A stretch of 64,000 nt of DNA from Flavobacterium hercynium (GTDB lineage Bacteria > Bacteroidota > Bacteroidia > Flavobacteriales > Flavobacteriaceae). Below are positions 57,227-64,000 of this stretch, piece by piece (position 1 is the stretch's first letter; every line of letters begins with the position of its first letter). The notes below the pieces were generated by a model. It ran no database searches, was not told the DNA's origin, and saw nothing but the letters and a program-made list of their open reading frames with translations. The DNA lies in contig NZ_MUGW01000026.1 of assembly GCF_002217285.1 (NCBI RefSeq), positions 176,842 through 240,841 of the forward strand, read 5' to 3'. The position numbers were made by a program, and so were the translations under genes.

Positions 57227-57727
57227 ATGGAGAAAATAAATTTTAAAAAAGGCAGAATAATACTTTTTATATGCTGCATTTCAATAGGAATTCTATCCTG
57301 CAATAAGAAAAAGGAAGAACAAACAATTGATAGTATATTAAGTTCAAATGTTATTTTTCCAAAAGGAGAAAAAATTACAAATGATAATTTTACAGGAGAA
57401 GTCTGGCTGAATAATCTGGCACAGGCAGACAGCATCAATCAGAATGCTGTTGGAAGCGTAACTTTTGAACCTGGTGCAAGAACTAAGTGGCACAGTCATC
57501 CTGCGGGACAAATTATACTTGCTCTTGATGGAGTTGGGTATTATCAGGAAAAAGGAAACTCGAAAATTATTGTAAATAAAGGTGATGTTATCAAATGCCC
57601 GGCTGATATTCCGCATTGGCATGGTGCTAGTACAGATACTAAATTTGTTCAAGTTGCAATAACAGGAAGAGAAAAAGGAGAAACGATCTGGCTGGATGCA
57701 GTTAATGAAACGGAGTACACTAAATAA
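57227..57727 (+). CDS. Cupin-domain lipoprotein
   Basis: A 166-residue protein with a lipoprotein signal (ILSC, Cys25) and one cupin barrel. Metal ligands are likely H89 and H91 (KWHSHPAGQ), Q95 and H132 (PHWHGAS). Small cupins paired with CMD genes are frequent, and some may act as isomerases or dioxygenases. It is the last of the six exported products. The lipid anchor again places it outside the cytoplasm. Confidence 0.88.
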   Translation: MEKINFKKGRIILFICCISIGILSCNKKKEEQTIDSILSSNVIFPKGEKITNDNFTGEVWLNNLAQADSINQNAVGSVTFEPGARTKWHSHPAGQIILALDGVGYYQEKGNSKIIVNKGDVIKCPADIPHWHGASTDTKFVQVAITGREKGETIWLDAVNETEYTK

Positions 57728-57775
57728 CATTATAAAAAAGCGATAAATTATTTTATCGAAGAGAAGGTTACATAA

Positions 57776-58531
57776 ATGGAAAACACATTAAAAGAACTTG
57801 TAAAGGAATTTTCTCAAACAGCATGGAATGAATATTTACCGCACTTATCAATAGACTGTGTTGTCTTTGGTTACAATGCCGCTACTATGAAAGTACTTTT
57901 GGTAAAACTGAAAGATCAGGAACTTTGGTCATTGCCGGGCGGATATATCAGAAAAGAAGAAGATATAAAAGAAGCAGCAAATAGAATTTTAATTGACAGA
58001 ACAGGTGCTCATGATATTTATTTGCAGCAATTCAGTGTTTTTGCAGATAAGAATAGAAGCGAGGAATTTTTTAAAGATTTTGAAGATGGATTGTGGAACA
58101 AACAGCGTTTTATTTCTTTAGGTTTTTATGCTTTGGCTGATTATGAAAAAGTTAATCCAGTTATAGACATTTTTTCAAGTACCTGCGAGTGGATCGATAT
58201 AAATGAGTTGCCCGTAATGATGATGGATCATAGAACAATTCTGGATCAGGCGTTATTAAAACTTCGGAAAGAACTTAATTACAAACCAATTGGTTATAAT
58301 TTGCTTCCCGATGAATTTACAATGCCTGAATTACAAAGGCTTTATGAAATTATCCTCGACAAAAAGCTCAACAGGGGAAATTTTTACAGAAAGATGATCG
58401 GGTATGATATCTTAGATAAGATGGATGAACCAAGAATGGAAGGCAAAGCACATAAAGCACCAAACCTTTATCGATTTAATATCGAAAAGTATAAAATTGC
58501 ACTTCAGGATGGACTTAAAGAAGGCTGGTAG
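57776..58531 (+). CDS. NrtR-like regulator: degenerate Nudix plus winged helix
   Basis: A 251-residue protein. A Nudix domain (about 20-155) is followed by a winged HTH (about 170-245, with LPDEFTMPELQRLYEIILDKKLNRGNFYRKM), the layout of NrtR/AraR regulators. The Nudix box keeps GGYIRKEED but ends RILIDRTG, so the catalytic REXXEE glutamates are lost. It therefore binds rather than hydrolyses a nucleotide or sugar phosphate. It lies 48 nt after the cupin gene and may control this operon. Confidence 0.88.
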   Translation: MENTLKELVKEFSQTAWNEYLPHLSIDCVVFGYNAATMKVLLVKLKDQELWSLPGGYIRKEEDIKEAANRILIDRTGAHDIYLQQFSVFADKNRSEEFFKDFEDGLWNKQRFISLGFYALADYEKVNPVIDIFSSTCEWIDINELPVMMMDHRTILDQALLKLRKELNYKPIGYNLLPDEFTMPELQRLYEIILDKKLNRGNFYRKMIGYDILDKMDEPRMEGKAHKAPNLYRFNIEKYKIALQDGLKEGW

Positions 58532-58541
58532 TTAAAGCATT

Positions 58542-59768
58542 TTACTCCATTATTGGAATGTAGATATTAAAGGTTACTCCTTTGTTCAGATTGCCATGAG
58601 CTATGATAATTCCGTTGTGGTTATCTACTATCTTTTTTACAATAGCCAGACCAATTCCTGTTCCTGAATATTCTTCCCTGTGATGAAGTCTTTGAAAAAT
58701 GATAAAAATAATTTGGTTGTATTGTGGATCAAAACCAATTCCATTATCTTTAAAAGTAAAATTCCAATAATCACAAATTTGTGTTACGTTAGAAAGATTA
58801 AGCAGTTTGAATTCATCATATTTAAGAATAACAGATTGCATCGTAATTTCAAGCACTCTTTCCGGAATTGAGAATTTTAAAGAGTTACTGATTAAGTTGT
58901 AAATAAGCTGGCGAAATTGGAATGGTCTTATAAAGGCAGGCATTAATGTATCTACTTTAAAAACAGCCTTTTTTTGAGAAATCGTATCCGAAAGTTCTAA
59001 TTTTACATCTTCAATGATAGCACTCAAATCATTTATTTCGTAAGGATGATCTACAACGCTGACTCGTGAAAAATCTAATAAATCTTCAATAAGCTGTCTC
59101 ATTCTTGTTGCTGAGACATGTATGCGTTTTAGATTATTTCTTCCGGCTTCACTCATTTTTTCCATTTCCTTGTCCATAATAATAGAGATAAAGACTTGAA
59201 TTTTCCGTAAAGGTTCCTGAAGATCGTGACTTGAGATAAAATTAAAGGCAAGTAATTCTTTATTGACATTTACTAATTCAATTGCCCTTTTTTCTTTTTC
59301 AGCATTCTGAAGCTCTAATTCCTGGTTTGCCAGGAGCAGAGCCGCAGTCTGTATTTTTAGCTTTTCGATAAGATCTTCTTTCTGCACTAATTCTTCAGCT
59401 TCTTTGAGCGCGCGATTTATTTTTTGAATAAGCGATGAATAATTGTTTTTAGATACATAATCGGTAACACCTTCTTTGATAAGCATTACAGCATTTTCCT
59501 CACCAATAGTACCTGAGATTATGATAAAAGGAATATTAAGATTTTTCCGTTTTATAATTTTAAATGCAGAAACAGCATCAAATGAAGGAAGTGAAAAATC
59601 TGATAGTATAATATCGGGCAAAAAGGTATCAAGACATTCCTCAAAAACTTTTCTGGATTCAATTATTTTTGATACAAATGACAGTCCGGATTTTGTCAAG
59701 TGACGGACTAATAAATCTGCATCAGCTGTATTGTCTTCTAATATCAATGCTCTAATAACTTTTTTCAT
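58542..59768 (-). CDS. Receiver-histidine kinase protein
   Basis: A 408-residue soluble signalling protein with a receiver domain first (about 5-125, phospho-acceptor D57 in IILSDFSLP), a coiled coil (about 125-175), HisKA with H181 in FISSHDLQEPLRK, and HATPase (about 270-405, DNGIGFD and GTGIGLAIVKKI). There is no membrane segment. Its coiled coil (ELQNAEKEKRAIELVNVNKEL) resembles the repeats of the kinase at 60257. It is the last gene of a three-gene signalling operon and can receive phosphate from a partner and relay it. Confidence 0.93.
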   Translation of the reverse strand: MKKVIRALILEDNTADADLLVRHLTKSGLSFVSKIIESRKVFEECLDTFLPDIILSDFSLPSFDAVSAFKIIKRKNLNIPFIIISGTIGEENAVMLIKEGVTDYVSKNNYSSLIQKINRALKEAEELVQKEDLIEKLKIQTAALLLANQELELQNAEKEKRAIELVNVNKELLAFNFISSHDLQEPLRKIQVFISIIMDKEMEKMSEAGRNNLKRIHVSATRMRQLIEDLLDFSRVSVVDHPYEINDLSAIIEDVKLELSDTISQKKAVFKVDTLMPAFIRPFQFRQLIYNLISNSLKFSIPERVLEITMQSVILKYDEFKLLNLSNVTQICDYWNFTFKDNGIGFDPQYNQIIFIIFQRLHHREEYSGTGIGLAIVKKIVDNHNGIIIAHGNLNKGVTFNIYIPIME

Positions 59769-59804
59769 TTGAGACGAATCATTGTTGGATTTAGTACTTA
59801 AAAC

Positions 59805-60245
59805 TTAAAAGGCTGGCTGGCTTAATATCATCCAGTACATTCCAAGTTCTTTTATGGCATTAAAAAAATTATTGCTGTCTACAGGTTTAACAATGTAACT
59901 GTTAGCACCAAGACTATAACATTTTGCAATATCAGGATCTTCCTGTGAGGAAGTAAGTATCACTATTGGAATAGATTTTAGATTTTCGTCACTTTTTACT
60001 TTTTCAAGTACCTGCATTCCGGACATCTTTGGCATTTTTAAATCCAAGAGTAGCAACTTTGGATGTGATTTTGGATTTCTTTCAGAATACATTCCTCTGC
60101 AATATAAAAAATCAAGTGCTTCGGCACCATCTTTTACATGCAGGAGTTTGTTGGTAAAACCGCTTTTATTAAGGGCACGTACTGTTAGCATGGCATCTTC
60201 CATACTGTCTTCGGCAAATAAAATTTCAATATCTTCGTAGTCCAT
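59805..60245 (-). CDS. Single-domain response regulator, Rcp1-like
   Basis: A 146-residue receiver domain with the acidic pair AED near residue 11, the phospho-acceptor D68 in LLLLDLKMP, the switch Thr in ILTSSQ and Lys in IVKPVD. It has no output domain. It lies between the two kinase genes, 11 nt after the upstream kinase and 36 nt before the receiver-kinase gene, so it may shuttle phosphate between them, as Rcp1-type regulators do for phytochromes. No photosensor domain is present here. Confidence 0.93.
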   Translation of the reverse strand: MDYEDIEILFAEDSMEDAMLTVRALNKSGFTNKLLHVKDGAEALDFLYCRGMYSERNPKSHPKLLLLDLKMPKMSGMQVLEKVKSDENLKSIPIVILTSSQEDPDIAKCYSLGANSYIVKPVDSNNFFNAIKELGMYWMILSQPAF

Positions 60246-60256
60246 TTTTTTTGTTT

Positions 60257-61801
60257 TTAATGTTTTATATTCGGCAGGCTAAAGAAAAAAGTAGCACCTG
60301 CATCTGGTTTTGATTCTGCCCAAACGGCTCCCGAATGTCTATTGACTATTTTTTGCACAATAGCCAGTCCAATTCCTGTTCCTGTAAATTCGTCCTGTGA
60401 GTGAAGACGCTGAAATACACCAAACAATTTATCATAGTACGCCATATCGAATCCAGCGCCCCAGTCTTTTACGCTGTAAATAATTTTATCGTTTTGTTTG
60501 GTTGAAGTAATCTTAATTCTGATTTCTGATTTATATTTTGAATATTTAATAGCATTAGAGATCAGATTGATCCAAACTTGCTTAATTAGTGAAGGATCTC
60601 CGTGCGAATGAGCAAGTTCTTCAATTTCAAATAAGGGTATGGTATCACCTTTTTCAATCGTTATTTCACTTACAACACCATTTACTAGGGCTGTCATATT
60701 TACATTAACAGAGGAGACCTCTTTACGTCCTAATTTACTGAAAGCAAGTAGGTCATCTATCAAAACGCCCATTTTAGCAGAATTATTAATGATGGCTTGT
60801 ATGATTTTTTTTCCGTCATCATCTATCGAATCGGCATGATCCTCTATCAGGATTTGCGTGTAACCATTGATCGCCCTAATTGGAGCACGCAAATCATGAG
60901 AAACAGAGTAGGAGAATGATCCTAATTCTTCTTGTGCTTTTTTTAGTTCATCATTAGCCAGAGTAAGCTCGATACTTCGCTTTTCCTGATAGGCAAGTTC
61001 CTGATTCGTAACAATCAATTCTGCTGCCCGTTTTAGTTTTTCGACTTTTCTTTTTTCCTTTAGAATACTTTCAGAAGCAAGTTTTTTATTGGCAATTATA
61101 AGCTCGGCAGCACGTTTTTCTTTCTCTTTACTCTGGATGGCAAGTTCTTTATTGGCAATAATTAATTCAGATGCTCTTTTTTCTTTTTGTTCATTTTGAA
61201 ATTTTAATTCTTTATTGGCGATAATCAATTCTGCTGCACGGTTTTCCTTTTCTTTGTTCTGAAATGCAAGTTCTTTATTGGCAATAATAAGTTCAGATGC
61301 CCTTTTTTCTTTTTCCTGGGTCTCAACTGCCAATTGCAAAAATTGTGTTTTGGCAAGTGTAATATCAGTAGCAATTTTCAGAATTCCATAAGGTTTGCCC
61401 GATGTATCGAAAATAGGATTGTAACTACCCAAGAACCATATTAATTTTCCGTTTTTGGCAACCGTTATGAATTCGTCTTTTTGATAGATTCCTTTTCTTA
61501 GATTATTCCAGAAAAACTGATATGCATTTGAATTCGCATAAGCAGGATCAACCAAAAGGCTGTGATGTTTTCCAATCAAATCTTTGGCGGTGTATCCCAT
61601 GATTTTGATGAAATTCTTGTTGGCATTTAGAATATTACCGTCGAGGTCAAATTCAATAGTTGCATTTGTAGTGTCAATAGCATTGATTTGATTTCTTAGT
61701 TGTTGCTCCTTTGCAAGAAGTTTTTCTTCAAGGCATTTAATGATTTCTTCCTGATGGGACAGGACCGTTTCCTTATCGCCATTTTTTTCTTTGATGCTCA
61801 T
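60257..61801 (-). CDS. PAS-coiled-coil histidine kinase
   Basis: A 514-residue soluble kinase. A PAS domain at about 45-150 (ATIEFDLDGNILNANKNF and GILKIATDIT) is followed by a long coiled coil (about 155-290) built from four 21-residue repeats around RASELIIANKEL. HisKA comes next with H302 in SYSVSHDLRAPIRAI, then HATPase (about 400-510, GTGIGLAIVQKI). The repeat array sets the distance between sensor and kinase. It is the first gene of the operon and is not membrane-bound. The PAS ligand is unknown. Confidence 0.94.
   Translation of the reverse strand: MSIKEKNGDKETVLSHQEEIIKCLEEKLLAKEQQLRNQINAIDTTNATIEFDLDGNILNANKNFIKIMGYTAKDLIGKHHSLLVDPAYANSNAYQFFWNNLRKGIYQKDEFITVAKNGKLIWFLGSYNPIFDTSGKPYGILKIATDITLAKTQFLQLAVETQEKEKRASELIIANKELAFQNKEKENRAAELIIANKELKFQNEQKEKRASELIIANKELAIQSKEKEKRAAELIIANKKLASESILKEKRKVEKLKRAAELIVTNQELAYQEKRSIELTLANDELKKAQEELGSFSYSVSHDLRAPIRAINGYTQILIEDHADSIDDDGKKIIQAIINNSAKMGVLIDDLLAFSKLGRKEVSSVNVNMTALVNGVVSEITIEKGDTIPLFEIEELAHSHGDPSLIKQVWINLISNAIKYSKYKSEIRIKITSTKQNDKIIYSVKDWGAGFDMAYYDKLFGVFQRLHSQDEFTGTGIGLAIVQKIVNRHSGAVWAESKPDAGATFFFSLPNIKH
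61070..61325 (-). repeat. 63-nt in-frame repeats encoding coiled coil
   Basis: About four tandem copies of a 63-nt unit encode the 21-residue (three-heptad) repeat with ELIIANKEL. The copies differ mainly at silent or conservative positions. This is the kind of array that can change copy number by slippage in steps of three heptads. Confidence 0.85.
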
Positions 61802-62278
61802 AAAGCGAAGTTGTGTTTGAAAAAAATAATGGCAGTAATTTGCTGGAAAAGCACCTATATTTTAATATTTATTTAAAAAGGAAATCTTAATAGAAATTTA
61901 GATTTTTTTGATTTGGAACGAATGTAGTTTAATTAACTGGAATATCTTAAAATAATGTATTTATAGTGAAATAATGCTTTATTAATTGCTTACAACATTT
62001 AGCTCTAATCGAATGATCAAAATTAGATCTGTTATCTTTTTTCGCGTTATACAATAAATCCTTTTTCTTATCAGATTAACACCTTATAAGGAGACTGATT
62101 TGTGCTAATTTATGATGTTGAGAATAGATTACTATGAAATTTACCTCTAATCAGGTAGGTTTTTAAGGGGTAAAAGCACATTGGTTCTGCAGGTTAATAA
62201 AAACTTTTTTGCTATTTTTGAATTTCATATTTAACAAACAAAATCAATTTATTCTTCTTTAACCTTCGTCTTATTCTT
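61802..62278. other. Divergent intergenic region
   Basis: A 477-nt AT-rich gap between the PAS kinase gene and the 62279 gene. The only clear signal is a -7 element TATTTTTG at 62213-62220, read toward the 62279 gene. A 10-bp palindrome CCTTATAAGG lies at 62082-62091. No ORF or RNA gene is evident. Confidence 0.5.
62213..62220 (+). promoter_or_regulatory. -7 promoter element of the 62279 gene
   Basis: TATTTTTG matches TAnnTTTG. No -33 TTTG is found at the usual 17-23 nt upstream. The leader would be about 50 nt. Confidence 0.45.
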
Positions 62279-63574
62279 ATGAAATTATTCGCACTTGTTT
62301 TAGCAGTAAACCTGCTTCCATTTGCTGCATTTTGTCAAAAGACAGTTGCACCCGGCAGCAAAGATATCAACACCAAGTATATCAAACCTGAAAAATCACT
62401 TTATACTGTATATTATGTCAAAGATACGGACTGGAAAAAAATGGGGACGGTAAATTATGATATCACTTTAGCTAATAATCAGTTTAGTTTATCAGATTAT
62501 TTTACTCCAAATGACAATACAAAAACCAGTTCTCGTACGCGAAACAGTGTAGCAGATGCCCAAACACTAAAGCCGATTAGTTATTTCGGAGAAGGCAAGG
62601 ATTCAAAGTTAACGCTGAATTTTGCACAAATCACTACAGGTAATTTTTATTCAAAGAAAACCAAAAAAGATAAAAAGCTGAAATTACAGCCCAAAGAAGA
62701 CTTTGTAGACTTTACCTGGTTTGATTTTCTACTTACAACATTACCATTAGATGTAGGTTACAAAGCGCGTGTCCCCCAGTTTTATTACAATGATGAGTCG
62801 CCGAATGTACTTGTAGAATATTACACCATTAAGGAGGTAAAAAGTTATGTCTATAACTCTCCGAGAACAGGTAAACACGATTCATGGGTTGTGTATGTTT
62901 TAGAAGAAGCCACTGGTGCTATGTATAATTACATCATTGATAAAAAGGATCACCGTTTATGGCAACGTGAAATGTCTATGAGTGGTATGTGGGAAATTAC
63001 AACCAATGAGGAGTTGGATTATCAGCCTATAAAAAACAAATTTGATAAAGATCGCGTTTCTCAGCAAATTTATAAAGGTAATAGTGTTATAGTTGGTACA
63101 GCCTATGCAAAAGCAGACACTGGGAAGAGATTGGGTGGTTTGGTCAATACTGCTAAGAAACAGTATGCTCCAAAAGGTACTGAAATTACAATTTTTCCAA
63201 GTTCAGCTTATTATGATGAGTGGGAAGAAGTCAACAAGAAAATCCGTAAAAAGAAATTAGTTGCAGAAGTTCCTTTGGATGCTGATTTTGGTTATGGTGT
63301 AAAAAAAGCAAAAGTGTATGATGATCAGGGGCATTTTGAGTTTGCGGACTTAATGCCGGGAACATATGTTATTATGGCTAGCTTTGATTTTACCAACTCT
63401 TATAATTACTCTTATGTGTCAGGTTATACTAATCATTATAATTATTTTGGTTATACAGGTTCTACAACAAATTACGGTTCAGCAAGACAGTCTTATAACG
63501 ATAAAGCCAATGTTGAGAAACGTGTAACGATAGATAAGGATGGCGAGAAAAAAGATGTGAACTTAAGAGAGTAG
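62279..63574 (+). CDS. Exported protein of unknown function with C-terminal beta-sandwich
   Basis: A 431-residue protein with a signal peptide (about 1-19). Residues 20-260 form a beta-rich region with FTWFDFLLTTLPLDVGYKARVP and VEYYTIKEVKSYV, which resembles DUF3108-like proteins, though I cannot confirm it. Residues about 265-431 look like a carboxypeptidase-regulatory-like sandwich interrupted by a Tyr/Asn/Gly-rich loop (YNYFGYTGSTTNYG). It is transcribed alone, with a promoter element upstream and a terminator downstream. No function is assigned. Confidence 0.75.
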   Translation: MKLFALVLAVNLLPFAAFCQKTVAPGSKDINTKYIKPEKSLYTVYYVKDTDWKKMGTVNYDITLANNQFSLSDYFTPNDNTKTSSRTRNSVADAQTLKPISYFGEGKDSKLTLNFAQITTGNFYSKKTKKDKKLKLQPKEDFVDFTWFDFLLTTLPLDVGYKARVPQFYYNDESPNVLVEYYTIKEVKSYVYNSPRTGKHDSWVVYVLEEATGAMYNYIIDKKDHRLWQREMSMSGMWEITTNEELDYQPIKNKFDKDRVSQQIYKGNSVIVGTAYAKADTGKRLGGLVNTAKKQYAPKGTEITIFPSSAYYDEWEEVNKKIRKKKLVAEVPLDADFGYGVKKAKVYDDQGHFEFADLMPGTYVIMASFDFTNSYNYSYVSGYTNHYNYFGYTGSTTNYGSARQSYNDKANVEKRVTIDKDGEKKDVNLRE

Positions 63575-63671
63575 ATTCTTGGTAAATCGAAATCTTTGAC
63601 TTTGCAGACTTAGTCTCAGATTGATTTTACAATCATCAAATAAAGTAAGATAAAATTTTTGCTTAAAGTAG

Positions 63672-63709
63672 AAAAGGCTCAACTGATACAGTTGAGCTTT
63701 TTTTTTGCT
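63672..63709 (+). terminator. Terminator of the 62279 gene
   Basis: A 12-bp stem with one G-T pair (AAGGCTCAACTG paired with CAGTTGAGCTTT), ATA loop, followed by a run of T. Confidence 0.85.
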
Positions 63710-63966
63710 GCCTATTCTAAAAAAAAGCTGATAATAACAACTTTGTCTTAAAATGACATAATGTGAATGTATTCTTTAGCAGATTCTTCGTCTCTTTGTA
63801 ATGTAGATTTTTGGTAACAATTCTTTTTTATCGAATAATAATAAAAGTAGATAAAGAATTAAAATGTTTTACAGATATAGAAAAATATAGTTTAGATATA
63901 TAAAGTGATCAGATCACTGAAAAGATTTTATTTAGTTAGTTTTTTAAGTTAGTTTTAGTTAGTAAG

Positions 63967-64000
63967 AAAAGACCGGTTTGTAGAGAGCTGGTCTTTTTTT
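63967..64000 (+). terminator. Orphan terminator-like hairpin at window edge
   Basis: AAGACCGG pairs with CTGGTCTT (one G-T pair) across an 11-nt loop, followed by T to the end of the window. No gene lies between this hairpin and the terminator at 63672, so the transcript it would end is unknown. Confidence 0.6.

Larger units (their letters stand above)
63575..64000. other. Gene-free tail with two terminator-like hairpins
   Basis: Apart from the terminator of the 62279 gene, this 426-nt stretch has a 7-bp inverted repeat AGTGATC-A-GATCACT (63904-63918), clustered TTAGTTAG repeats (about 63931-63961), and a second terminator-like hairpin at the very end. I see no protein frame. A small RNA ending at the window edge is possible. 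Confidence 0.45.

Noticed and set aside
61070..61325. CRISPR-like or VNTR array outside genes
   Set aside because: The 63-nt repeats encode the coiled coil of the histidine kinase in frame, so they are coding repeats.
62082..62091. CCTTATAAGG palindrome in the 61802-62278 gap
   Set aside because: A single short palindrome with no second copy near and no clear position relative to a promoter.

Overview
The window looks like a chromosomal segment of a Flavobacterium-type member of the Bacteroidota. It is AT-rich, its promoters carry the Bacteroidota -7 element TAnnTTTG rather than sigma70 boxes, and Shine-Dalgarno sites are weak. It has SusC/SusD pairs, a hybrid two-component system (HTCS) regulator, a type IX secretion (T9SS) C-terminal tail and many lipoproteins with a Cys directly after a short hydrophobic segment. 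No rRNA, tRNA, insertion sequence, prophage or CRISPR array was seen.

Layout. (1) 1-5385: ordinary genes, including a YceI-like lipoprotein cut by the window edge, a serine hydrolase, a small lipoprotein, a membrane protein, a Nudix hydrolase with a LOG-family protein, and an ACT-domain protein. (2) 5386-42473: a large polysaccharide utilisation locus (PUL). A ROK sugar kinase and a LacI regulator come first. Then follow SusC1-SusD1-SusE1-GH76, GH125-GH92, a divergent HTCS, GH31-GH92-GH43, and SusC2-SusD2-SusE2-GH43/ricin/T9SS-GH31/PA14-DUF1080. GH76, GH125 and two GH92 enzymes together point to alpha-mannan, most simply yeast or fungal mannan. The GH43 and GH31 enzymes would deal with side chains or a second polymer. 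(3) 42607-58531: an oxidoreductase region with three related AraC-type regulators, three aldo-keto reductases, SDR-type proteins and a nitronate monooxygenase. It ends in a tight run of six genes whose products all look exported: an NTF2-like protein, two alpha/beta hydrolases, a flavodoxin lipoprotein, a carboxymuconolactone decarboxylase-like protein and a cupin lipoprotein. An NrtR-like regulator follows. (4) 58542-61801: two histidine kinases and a single-domain response regulator. (5) 62279-64000: one exported protein of unknown function and a gene-free tail.

How it works together. In the PUL, surface enzymes would cut mannan, SusCD pairs would import oligosaccharides, and exported GH125, GH92 and GH31 enzymes would release monosaccharides. 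The ROK kinase may phosphorylate the product. Two regulatory layers are visible in the DNA. A perfect palindrome centred on CTAAAACGTTTTAG lies at the promoter of the ROK gene, the SusC1 operon and the GH31 operon, and is the best candidate for the LacI operator. A second conserved promoter module with 21-bp-spaced half-sites lies upstream of the GH31 operon and of SusC2, and is the best candidate for the HTCS target. The GH31 operon carries both. Several terminator-like hairpins inside the PUL suggest graded expression along the gene series.

Limits: functions are from reading motifs and family resemblance by eye. No database search was run.
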